DNA from: CAVPDE01 sp963702565
GTDB lineage: Bacteria; Desulfobacterota; DSM-4660; Desulfatiglandales; HGW-15
Assembly (NCBI GenBank): GCA_963702565.1
Contig: CAVPDE010000014.1
Span: 62,001-126,000, forward strand
Reading direction: 5' to 3'
DNA length: 64,000 nucleotides
This document shows, piece after piece, positions 50,541 through 57,626 of this stretch. Numbering within the stretch: the stretch's first letter is position 1; the number at the start of each line of letters is the position of its first letter. The position numbers and the translations under genes were made by a program. Below the pieces are notes generated by a model that was not told where the DNA came from, searched no databases, and saw nothing but the letters and a program-made list of their open reading frames with translations.

Positions 50541-50642
50541 CAGGCACAAAGGCACATAGGCACATAGGCACAAAGGGACGCCCCAAAAGGGTTTTTCTGC
50601 TTTGTGCCTTTGTCACTATGTCCCTTTGTCCCTCAACTTATC
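50541..50642. repeat. CACAAAGG/CTTTGTGCC dispersed repeat, copy 3
   Basis: Left CAGGCACAAAGGCACATAGG and right CTGCTTTGTGCCTTTGTCAC, with TGTCCCTTTGTCCCTCA after it as in the other copies. It lies in the divergent space between the MFS gene and rpiB. Confidence 0.82.
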
Positions 50643-50656
50643 GATAGAATTAAGAA

Positions 50657-50686
50657 TTGACAGGGGAACGGGGTTTTGACTATATT
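50657..50686 (+). promoter_or_regulatory. Sigma70-type promoter of the rpiB-glyA-rib-leuS operon
   Basis: TTGACA (50657-50662), an 18-base spacer, TATATT (50681-50686). The rpiB start is 44 bases further on. No stronger promoter was seen before the operon. Confidence 0.72.
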
Positions 50687-50730
50687 TTCCACTGATCTCA
50701 AGGATTTCTTGGCAGGAGAGTCAACCCGAT

Positions 50731-51162
50731 ATGAACATCATTATTGGATCAGATCACGCCGGCTATGACCTCAAGGAGGTTTGTAAGGCTCACCTGCTGC
50801 AGTCGGGTGAGCACCAGGTGAAGGATGCGGGTGTTTTCAGCCGCGACTCCTCGGACTACCCTCGAATCGCGAAAGAGGTGGCGGGAGCGATCAGCCGAGG
50901 GGAGCACGCCCGTGGGGTGCTGATCTGCGGAACAGGAATCGGGATGTCCATCACGGCGAATCGGTTCAAGCGCGTGAGGGCCGCGGTGTGTCAAGATGTC
51001 TATTCCGCCAAGATGACCAGGCTTCACAATGACGCGAACATTCTGGCGATGGGCGGGAGAATCGTGGGCCCAGGGCTTGCCCTGGAGATCCTGGACGTGT
51101 TTCTGAAAACCGAATTCGAAGGTGGCCGGCACCAGAAGAGGCTGGATCTCATTGATGGTTGA
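50731..51162 (+). CDS. rpiB: Ribose-5-phosphate isomerase B
   Basis: The 143-residue enzyme of the RpiB/LacAB family interconverts ribose- and ribulose-5-phosphate. Motifs are SDHAGYDLKE, VLICGTGIGMSITANR with the catalytic cysteine, and HNDANILAMGGR. Its stop overlaps the glyA start region by 8 bases. It begins the long housekeeping operon and supplies ribulose-5-phosphate, the substrate of RibBA further downstream. Confidence 0.95.
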   Translation: MNIIIGSDHAGYDLKEVCKAHLLQSGEHQVKDAGVFSRDSSDYPRIAKEVAGAISRGEHARGVLICGTGIGMSITANRFKRVRAAVCQDVYSAKMTRLHNDANILAMGGRIVGPGLALEILDVFLKTEFEGGRHQKRLDLIDG

Positions 51163-52444
51163 AGAGGGGGTTGTGCAGGAAAGGGGCTTGAAGCGTGCGG
51201 ATCCGGAGGTGGCTCGAGCCATTGAGGCGGAGATCGAAAGGGAGAAGAGCACGCTCGTGCTGATCGCCTCCGAGAACTATGCCTCCCGGGCGGTCATGGA
51301 AGCGACCGCCAGTGTAATGACCAACAAGTACGCCGAGGGGTACCCCAAGAAAAGGTACTACGGCGGGTGTGACTATGTGGATATTGTGGAGCGGCTGGCG
51401 ATCGAAAGGGCCAGAAAGCTTTTCGGATCCGAGTATGCGAATGTCCAGCCCCATTCCGGGTCCCAGGCGAACATGGCCGTGTACTTCTCTTTTCTCAAGC
51501 CCGGCGACACCATCCTGGGCATGGATCTTTCCCATGGAGGCCACCTGACCCACGGGAGCCCCGCGAATTTCTCCGGGAACTTGTTCAGAGTGGTTCCTTA
51601 CGGACTGCACGAAAAAACCCGGCTCATTGATTATGACCGGGTGGAAGATCTGGCAAAGAAGCACAAGCCCAAAATGATTGTTGCCGGCGCAAGCGCCTAT
51701 CCCCGGGTGATCGACTTTCACAAATTCCGTGAAATTGCGACCAGGGTCGGTGCCTACTTCATGGCGGACATTGCGCACATCGCGGGTCTGGTGGTTGCCG
51801 AGTTGCATCCCTCTCCTGTGAGCGAAGCGGACTTTATCACTTCCACAACGCACAAGACCCTTCGGGGCCCCAGAGGAGGACTGATCCTTTCTGAGGAAAA
51901 ACACAGCCCCTTGCTGGACAAAGGCTTGTTCCCGGGGATTCAGGGCGGGCCGCTCATGCACATCATTGCGGCCAAAGCGGTTTGCTTCGGCGAGGCTCTC
52001 CAGCCGGAATTCAGACACTACCAGCAGCAAGTCGTGCGGAATGCCGCGGTGCTCGCCGGGGAGCTGGCCTCTGAAGGCTTTGACTTGATCTCCGGAGGCA
52101 CAGACAATCACTTGATCCTGATCGATCTGAGCGCACGAGGGGTGAGCGGGCTGGACGCTGAAAGAGCCCTGGGTGCGGCCGGCCTGATCGTGAACAAGAA
52201 TGTGGTTCCCTCTGACCCAAGAGGCCCCAGAGTGACGAGCGGACTGCGGATCGGGACCCCGGCCGTGACGACCCGAGGGATGAAAGAGGAGGAGATGAAG
52301 CTCATCGCCGCCCTGATCCGGCAGGTGCTCGATTATGCGGGACAGGATTCGGTGCACCGGCAGGTTCGGCAGGAAGTGTCGGATCTTTGCCGGAGATTCC
52401 CCATCTACCGTTATCTGGATCAGAACGTGGAGGGGCAGGCGTGA
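51155..52444 (+). CDS. glyA: Serine hydroxymethyltransferase
   Basis: The 429-residue PLP enzyme converts serine and THF to glycine and methylene-THF. Motifs are LIASENYASRAV, EGYPKKRYYGGCDYVD, NVQPHSGSQAN and the PLP lysine in STTHKTLRGPRGG. C-terminal RIGTPAVTTRGMKE is also conserved. The ATG at 51155 overlaps rpiB, and the stop overlaps the comEB GTG (GTGA), so all are tightly coupled. Its one-carbon product links to the methyl-THF system of region 2. Confidence 0.96.
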   Translation: MVEEGVVQERGLKRADPEVARAIEAEIEREKSTLVLIASENYASRAVMEATASVMTNKYAEGYPKKRYYGGCDYVDIVERLAIERARKLFGSEYANVQPHSGSQANMAVYFSFLKPGDTILGMDLSHGGHLTHGSPANFSGNLFRVVPYGLHEKTRLIDYDRVEDLAKKHKPKMIVAGASAYPRVIDFHKFREIATRVGAYFMADIAHIAGLVVAELHPSPVSEADFITSTTHKTLRGPRGGLILSEEKHSPLLDKGLFPGIQGGPLMHIIAAKAVCFGEALQPEFRHYQQQVVRNAAVLAGELASEGFDLISGGTDNHLILIDLSARGVSGLDAERALGAAGLIVNKNVVPSDPRGPRVTSGLRIGTPAVTTRGMKEEEMKLIAALIRQVLDYAGQDSVHRQVRQEVSDLCRRFPIYRYLDQNVEGQA

Positions 52445-52887
52445 CAAGACCTTCTTGGCCGGAGTACTTCATGGCCATCACCCGGCTGGTGTCCAAGCGA
52501 TCGACGTGTTTGAGGCGCAGCGTGGGAGCCGTGCTCGTGAAAGACAAGAGAATCCTGGCCACGGGATACAACGGTGCGCCTGCAGGGCTGAGACACTGTG
52601 AAGAGGTGGGTTGTCTGAGAGCCGATTCGGCTGTGCCCTCGGGCACGCATCACGAACTGTGCCGGGGGCTTCACGCGGAACAGAACGTGATTATCCAAGC
52701 GGCCTATCACGGCATCACGATTCAGGGGGCAACCCTCTATTGTACGAACAAGCCGTGCGTGATATGCTCCAAGATGATCATCAATGCGGGGATTAAGAAG
52801 GTTTATTATGAAGAGGGTTACGACGATCCTCTTTCCGATCAAATGCTCGCGGAAGCCGACATAGAAACAGTGAGGTTGAGCCTATGA
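52441..52887 (+). CDS. comEB: dCMP deaminase
   Basis: The 148-residue zinc enzyme converts dCMP to dUMP. The catalytic signature is LHAEQNVI with the zinc-binding HAE and CTNKPCVICSKM with the cysteine pair. RSVGAVLVKDKRILATGYNG precedes it. The GTG start at 52441 overlaps the glyA stop and follows GGAGGGG. Its stop overlaps the nrdR start by ATGA. Position in the operon ties it to nucleotide supply. Confidence 0.93.
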   Translation: MTRPSWPEYFMAITRLVSKRSTCLRRSVGAVLVKDKRILATGYNGAPAGLRHCEEVGCLRADSAVPSGTHHELCRGLHAEQNVIIQAAYHGITIQGATLYCTNKPCVICSKMIINAGIKKVYYEEGYDDPLSDQMLAEADIETVRLSL

Positions 52888-53378
52888 GATGTCCCTACTG
52901 CAGTAAGCTGGACAACAAGGTGATTGATTCCCGGTTGAGCAAGGACGGCCGCACCATCCGACGCCGCAGGGAATGCATCGAGTGCGACAGAAGGTTCACG
53001 ACCTATGAAAAGCTGGAAGAGGTCCTTCCCATGGTGATCAAAAAGGACGGGAGGCGGGAGCCCTTCAGCAGGGACAAGATCATCGGAGGCATCAAGAAAG
53101 CCTGCCAGAAGCGGCCGGTGAGCATCACCAAGATCGAGGAGTTCGTGGATTCCGTGGAGCTCTATTTCCAGGAACTCGGCAAGAAAGAGATCGACAGCAA
53201 GGAGATTGGAGAGAGGGTCATCAACCGTCTCAAGGAGTGGGATGAAGTGGCCTACGTGCGCTTTGCCTCGGTCTACAGACAGTTCAGGGACATCAACGAG
53301 TTCATGTCCGAGTTGGAGGGGATCCTCAAGGCGAAAAAGGAAAAGGAGGCACCGAAGAAGACCGCTCCGGCGGCTTGA
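52884..53378 (+). CDS. nrdR: Transcriptional repressor NrdR
   Basis: The 164-residue protein has a zinc ribbon (MRCPYCSKLDNKVIDSR with CIECDRRFTTYE) and an ATP-cone domain (PMVIKKDGRREPFSRDKI). It represses ribonucleotide reductase genes when dATP is high. A basic tail (KAKKEKEAPKKTAPAA) extends the C-terminus. It begins within the comEB stop (ATGA). A gap of about 90 bases follows before ribD. Confidence 0.95.
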   Translation: MRCPYCSKLDNKVIDSRLSKDGRTIRRRRECIECDRRFTTYEKLEEVLPMVIKKDGRREPFSRDKIIGGIKKACQKRPVSITKIEEFVDSVELYFQELGKKEIDSKEIGERVINRLKEWDEVAYVRFASVYRQFRDINEFMSELEGILKAKKEKEAPKKTAPAA

Positions 53379-53466
53379 AGCCGGGCAATCGTTGAGCCCG
53401 GCCCTGGCTCAAACAGGCCTTGATTACATCCGTGTGGGTGTCAGGAGGAGGTTGACCGGTCAGACG

Positions 53467-54573
53467 TTGAAAGACAGCCACGAGAAGTTCATGAGAGCCG
53501 CCCTGGGCTACGCCCGAAAGGGCCTGGGAAAGACTTCGCCGAATCCTGCCGTAGGAGCGGTGATTGTCAGGAAGGCCCGGGTTGTTGCAGCGGGTTTTCA
53601 CCGAAAGGCAGGAGCGCCCCATGCCGAGGTGGAAGCTCTCAACCGACTCGAGGGCAAAGCCAGGCCTGGGGACACCCTCTACGTGACTTTGGAGCCGTGC
53701 AACCACTATGGAAGAACACCTCCCTGTGTGCAGGCAATTCTTGAAAAGGGTGTTCGAAAAGTCGTGGTGGGAATGAAGGATCCGAACCCCCGCGTGAAGG
53801 GCGGAGGGTGCCAGGTTCTCTCCCGGCAAGGAGTAGAGGTCGTGACCGGTGTTCTGGAAGGGGAATGCCGGCGCCTCAACGAATGGTTCGTGACCTATGT
53901 CACCAAGGGGCGTCCCTTTGTGATCGCCAAGACCGCGATGACCCTTGACGGCTGGACAGCGACTTCCACCGGACACTCCCGGTGGGTGACGAACGAGCGG
54001 TCCAGAGAATGGGTCCACCGGCTCAGGAACCAGGTGGACGGCATCCTGGTGGGAGTCGGAACCGTGACGGCCGACGATCCTCTCCTGAACACCCGGCTCA
54101 GAAAGGGGAGAGGAAGGGATCCGGTGCGCATCATTGTGGACACGCACCTGCGCATTCCGGTGAATGCCCGGGTGCTCGGCCATGCCCACGCCTCCGAGAC
54201 CCTCATTGCCGTGAGCGATGACGTCCCGAGCCGGCGGCTCAAGAGGATCGAGAGAAAAGGGGTATCTTTCCTCCTGTGCCCGAAGAAGAACGGGGAAATT
54301 GACCTGAGGGCGTTGATGGATAGGTTGGGCAAAAGGTCCATCACTTCCGTGCTTCTCGAAGGCGGAGCAACCCTCATGGGCGCCATGATCCGCGAAAGGC
54401 TCGTGGACAAGTTCTGTATTTTCAAGGCTCCCAAGATTCTCGGGGCGAGTGACGGCAGGCCCATGGCGCTGGGCCAGGGACCGAGCCGAATGGATCAGAG
54501 TATTCCCTTGAAGGATATCCGGATCAGGCGCTTCGGAGAGGACCTGCTGATCACCGGATATCCACAGTATTAG
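53467..54573 (+). CDS. ribD: Bifunctional diaminohydroxyphosphoribosylaminopyrimidine deaminase / reductase
   Basis: The protein has an N-terminal zinc deaminase (SPNPAVGAVIV, HAEVEAL, EPCNHYGRTPPC) and a C-terminal reductase (FVIAKTAMTLDGW, GVGTVTADDPLLNTR, LLEGGATLMGAM). The start is uncertain. TTG at 53467, TTG at 53452 and ATG at 53491 are all in frame. An AGGAGGAGG at 53443-53451 stands just before. ATG 53491 would give the shortest N-terminus. It performs the second and third steps of riboflavin synthesis. Confidence 0.92.
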   Translation: MKDSHEKFMRAALGYARKGLGKTSPNPAVGAVIVRKARVVAAGFHRKAGAPHAEVEALNRLEGKARPGDTLYVTLEPCNHYGRTPPCVQAILEKGVRKVVVGMKDPNPRVKGGGCQVLSRQGVEVVTGVLEGECRRLNEWFVTYVTKGRPFVIAKTAMTLDGWTATSTGHSRWVTNERSREWVHRLRNQVDGILVGVGTVTADDPLLNTRLRKGRGRDPVRIIVDTHLRIPVNARVLGHAHASETLIAVSDDVPSRRLKRIERKGVSFLLCPKKNGEIDLRALMDRLGKRSITSVLLEGGATLMGAMIRERLVDKFCIFKAPKILGASDGRPMALGQGPSRMDQSIPLKDIRIRRFGEDLLITGYPQY

Positions 54574-54581
54574 AGAGAGAC

Positions 54582-55241
54582 ATGTTCACGGGACTGGTTG
54601 AAGGAATCGGCAAAGTCAAAGAGCTCAATCGCTTTGGCGAGGATTTGAGCATCACGATTTCGCCTCTTTTTGACATGCCCGACATCCGAACAGGAGAAAG
54701 CATATCCGTAGACGGGGTGTGCCTGACGGTCACCCGTGTGAATCAGGGCTCGTTTCGGCTGGATGTTTCCGCAGAGACTCTTTCAAAAAGCACCCTTACC
54801 GGGATCAAGGTCGGGGATGAGGTGAATCTCGAAAGGGCTCTTCGCGTTACCGATCGCCTTGGAGGACACCTGGTCTCCGGTCACGTGGACGGGGTAGGAA
54901 GGATTCTCAAGAAAGAGCAGAAGCAGCGCTCATGGATGCTCCAGTTCGGGGTTGAAGAGCGCCTTTTGAGGTATGTGATCGAAAAAGGATCTGTAGCCGT
55001 GGACGGAATCAGCCTCACCGTCAACCGGTGCGACGATCAGGGCTTCGAGGTCAATGTCATTCCCCTGACCGGAAAAGAAACGGGGATCCTCAAGAAAAAA
55101 GTGGGAGATCCGGTCAACATAGAGACGGATCTCATTGGCAAGTACGTGGAGAAGTTCTTCCTCACGGGCCGTTCACCTCACGCAAAGAAGGATTCTCTCA
55201 TCGATGAAAAACTTCTCAAGAAACATGGTTTTGAGGTTTAA
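54582..55241 (+). CDS. ribE: Riboflavin synthase, alpha chain
   Basis: The 219-residue protein has two lumazine-binding repeats: MFTGLVEGIGKVKEL with VDGVCLTVTRV, and GHLVSGHVDGVGRI with VDGISLTVNRC. It converts dimethylribityllumazine to riboflavin. It begins 8 bases after ribD, with a GAGAGAGA site, and ends 5 bases before ribBA. Confidence 0.95.
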   Translation: MFTGLVEGIGKVKELNRFGEDLSITISPLFDMPDIRTGESISVDGVCLTVTRVNQGSFRLDVSAETLSKSTLTGIKVGDEVNLERALRVTDRLGGHLVSGHVDGVGRILKKEQKQRSWMLQFGVEERLLRYVIEKGSVAVDGISLTVNRCDDQGFEVNVIPLTGKETGILKKKVGDPVNIETDLIGKYVEKFFLTGRSPHAKKDSLIDEKLLKKHGFEV

Positions 55242-55246
55242 CTAAC

Positions 55247-56473
55247 ATGCCGCTCGCGACGATTCCAGAAGCCCTGGAAGATCTCAAACAGGGCAAGATG
55301 ATTGTTCTTGTAGATGATGAAAACCGGGAAAACGAGGGTGATCTCACCATGGCTGCGGAAAAGGTCACTCCCGATGCGATCAATTTCATGGCCAAGTATG
55401 GCCGCGGATTGATCTGCCTATCCCTGTCTCCGGAAATTGTGGATCGATTGAAGCTGCCCTTGATGGCTCTCGACAACCGCTCCGCATTCAAGACCGCGTT
55501 CACGGTGTCCATCGAGGCTCGGGAGGGAGTGACTACAGGGATCTCTGCGGCGGACCGGGCGCGGACCATCCTCACCGCGGTCGCGGACGACTCGAGACCG
55601 GAGGATCTGGTTCAGCCGGGCCATGTGTTTCCCATTCGAGCCCGGCGCGGAGGGGTTCTGTTCAGGACCGGCCAGACCGAAGGCTCCGTGGACCTGGCGA
55701 GACTGGCCAGGCTCAAGCCGGCGGGGGTCATCTGCGAGGTGATGAATGATGACGGCACCATGGCCCGAATGCCTGACCTGGAGGAGTTCTCTGCGAAGCA
55801 CGGCCTCAAGATCGTGTCCATTGCGGACATCATCGCCTACCGGATGAGAACGGAGTCGTTCGTGCACAGGATTGCGGAAACGACTCTGCCCACGGCCTAC
55901 GGGGAATTCAAAGCTGTCGCTTTCTTGAATGACATTGACCAGTACGAGCACCTGGCTCTGGTCAAGGGAGAAATCCATCCTGAAAAAGAGATTCTCGTCA
56001 GGGTTCACTCCCAGTGCCTCACTGGGGATGTGTTCGGCTCTTATCGCTGCGATTGCGGGCCCCAGCTCCAGAGAGCCATGGAGATGGTGGAGGAGGAAGG
56101 CCTCGGGGTCATTCTTTACATGCAGCAGGAAGGCCGCGGGATCGGGCTGGCCAACAAAATCAAGGCCTATGCGCTGCAGGAGAAAGGAAGGGACACGGTG
56201 GAGGCAAACAAGGATCTGGGCTTTGAGGCGGACATGCGGGACTACGGCGTGGGAGCGCAGATTCTGGCCGCCCTGGGCGTAAGGAAGATGAGGCTCATGA
56301 CCAACAATCCCAAAAAGATTGTCGGCCTCGAAGGATACGGGATTCAGGTCGTGGGGAGGGTCCCGGTTGAAACCGAACCAAGGCCTGAAAACCTGAGGTA
56401 TCTGGTGACCAAGTGTCAGAAACTGGGTCACCTTCTGAACTTGAAGGGACAGGATTCCCGGGAATTGAGCTAG
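55247..56473 (+). CDS. ribBA: Bifunctional DHBP synthase / GTP cyclohydrolase II
   Basis: The 408-residue protein carries the RibB domain (DDENRENEGDLTMAAE, HVFPIRARRGGVL, GQTEGSVDLARLA) and then the RibA domain. The latter has its zinc cysteines in CLTGDVFGSYRCDCG, a catalytic YMQQEGRGIGL, and a C-terminal MRLMTNNPKK. It feeds both branches of riboflavin synthesis. A DLGFEADMRDYGVGAQIL (in parts) stretch is normal for active GCH II. Confidence 0.96.
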   Translation: MPLATIPEALEDLKQGKMIVLVDDENRENEGDLTMAAEKVTPDAINFMAKYGRGLICLSLSPEIVDRLKLPLMALDNRSAFKTAFTVSIEAREGVTTGISAADRARTILTAVADDSRPEDLVQPGHVFPIRARRGGVLFRTGQTEGSVDLARLARLKPAGVICEVMNDDGTMARMPDLEEFSAKHGLKIVSIADIIAYRMRTESFVHRIAETTLPTAYGEFKAVAFLNDIDQYEHLALVKGEIHPEKEILVRVHSQCLTGDVFGSYRCDCGPQLQRAMEMVEEEGLGVILYMQQEGRGIGLANKIKAYALQEKGRDTVEANKDLGFEADMRDYGVGAQILAALGVRKMRLMTNNPKKIVGLEGYGIQVVGRVPVETEPRPENLRYLVTKCQKLGHLLNLKGQDSRELS

Positions 56474-56531
56474 GGCACGAAGAGCCCTCGAGGAACATCC
56501 AACATCAACACACAAAGGAGAGGACACTCAC

Positions 56532-56996
56532 ATGCCTAGGACGCTGGAAGGAAAGATTTCTGCTGAAGGGTATCGTTTCGGGCTGATCGTCAGCCGGTAC
56601 AATGATTTCATCAGCTCAAAGCTGGTCGAAGGAGCGCTGGATGCGCTAAAGCGCCACGGGGCAACCGAAGAGCATCTCCTGCTGGTCAAGGTGCCCGGCG
56701 CTTTTGAGATCCCCTTGGCCGCCAAGAAACTTGCTGAGAGCGGCAAAGTGGATGCGGTGATTTGTCTCGGGGCCGTGATTCGGGGGTCCACGCCGCACTT
56801 CGACTACGTGGCTGCAGAGGTGTCCAAGGGAATCGCCATGGTGGCCATGGACACCAAGGTTCCCGTCGCCTTTGGGGTGCTGACGACGGACAACCTGGAG
56901 CAGGCCATTGAAAGGGCAGGCACGAAATCGGGGAACAAGGGATGGGATGCTGCTCTTGCCGCTATGGAGATGGTGAACCTCTTCAAACAACTGTAG
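56532..56996 (+). CDS. ribH: 6,7-Dimethyl-8-ribityllumazine synthase
   Basis: The 154-residue enzyme has IVSRYNDFIS, VKVPGAFEIPLAAKKL, CLGAVIRGSTPHFDYV with the active-site histidine, and PVAFGVLTTDNLEQAIERAGTK in parts. It makes the last intermediate before riboflavin synthase. An AAAGGAG precedes the ATG. The gap to ribBA is 58 bases. Confidence 0.96.
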   Translation: MPRTLEGKISAEGYRFGLIVSRYNDFISSKLVEGALDALKRHGATEEHLLLVKVPGAFEIPLAAKKLAESGKVDAVICLGAVIRGSTPHFDYVAAEVSKGIAMVAMDTKVPVAFGVLTTDNLEQAIERAGTKSGNKGWDAALAAMEMVNLFKQL

Positions 56997-57078
56997 CCCT
57001 CCGAGACCCGGGGTGAGACCCGGGGCGGGTCCCTGGCGTCCCTGGCAGGAGAGAGGAAGCGCCCGAGAACAAAAGATC

Positions 57079-57510
57079 ATGGGAAAAAGGCGTTGGGCGA
57101 GGGAACTCGCCATCCAGGTTCTTTTTCATATGGAATACAATCCAGGCGATCCGGGCGAATGCTTTGATCGCGTTTGCCAGAGCTTTGATGCAGCCAAGGA
57201 GGTCAGGGCCTATTCCAGGGAAGTGGTGCTCGGCGTCTGTGAAAAAAAGGCGGACCTGGATCGGCTGATCCGCCGGTCATCGAAGAACTGGCGCGTGGAA
57301 AGAATGTCCCGTGTGGATCGGAACATTTTGAGGCTCGCGATTTATGAGGTTTTGTACCGGAAGGATGTGCCGCCCAAAGTCTCCATTGATGAAGCGGTCG
57401 AACTGGGAAAGCGATACGGCACGGAGGAGTCGGGCTCGTTCATCAACGGGATTCTGGATCACATCTACAATGAGCTGAAGGCGGAGGAAGTCGACCAGCC
57501 AGGGGGGTAG
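57079..57510 (+). CDS. nusB: Transcription antitermination factor NusB
   Basis: The 143-residue protein has the NusB fold: RRWARELAIQVLFHMEYN, SRVDRNILRLAIYEVLYR, PPKVSIDEAVELGKRYG and SFINGILDHI. It takes part in rRNA antitermination with NusE. The ATG at 57079 was preferred. A longer frame back to 57013 starts with GTG but has no family match. It follows ribH in the typical proteobacterial order. Confidence 0.93.
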   Translation: MGKRRWARELAIQVLFHMEYNPGDPGECFDRVCQSFDAAKEVRAYSREVVLGVCEKKADLDRLIRRSSKNWRVERMSRVDRNILRLAIYEVLYRKDVPPKVSIDEAVELGKRYGTEESGSFINGILDHIYNELKAEEVDQPGG

Positions 57511-57542
57511 AGCCGGACCCTGTGGAGCAAAAAGGTTCACAA

Positions 57543-57582
57543 GAGGCATGGCTGAAAGAAGAGCTTCTTTCTCCCATGCCTC
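57543..57582 (+). terminator. Hairpin between nusB and leuS
   Basis: GAGGCATGG pairs with CCATGCCTC and, inside, GAAAGAAG pairs with CTTCTTTC around a tight loop. No T-run follows, so it may attenuate or process rather than terminate the operon. Confidence 0.6.
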
Positions 57583-57626
57583 ATGTCTATAAATGAATAC
57601 GCCAGTCGGGAAGGTGTTGGAATCGT

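Noticed and set aside
51149..52447. Open frame of 432 codons on the minus strand
   Set aside because: Antisense to glyA with no recognisable domain.
53379..53466. FMN riboswitch before ribD
   Set aside because: The space is under 90 bases and lacks the conserved FMN aptamer segments.
55418..56527. Open frame of 369 codons on the minus strand
   Set aside because: Antisense to ribBA; composition is that of a shadow frame.
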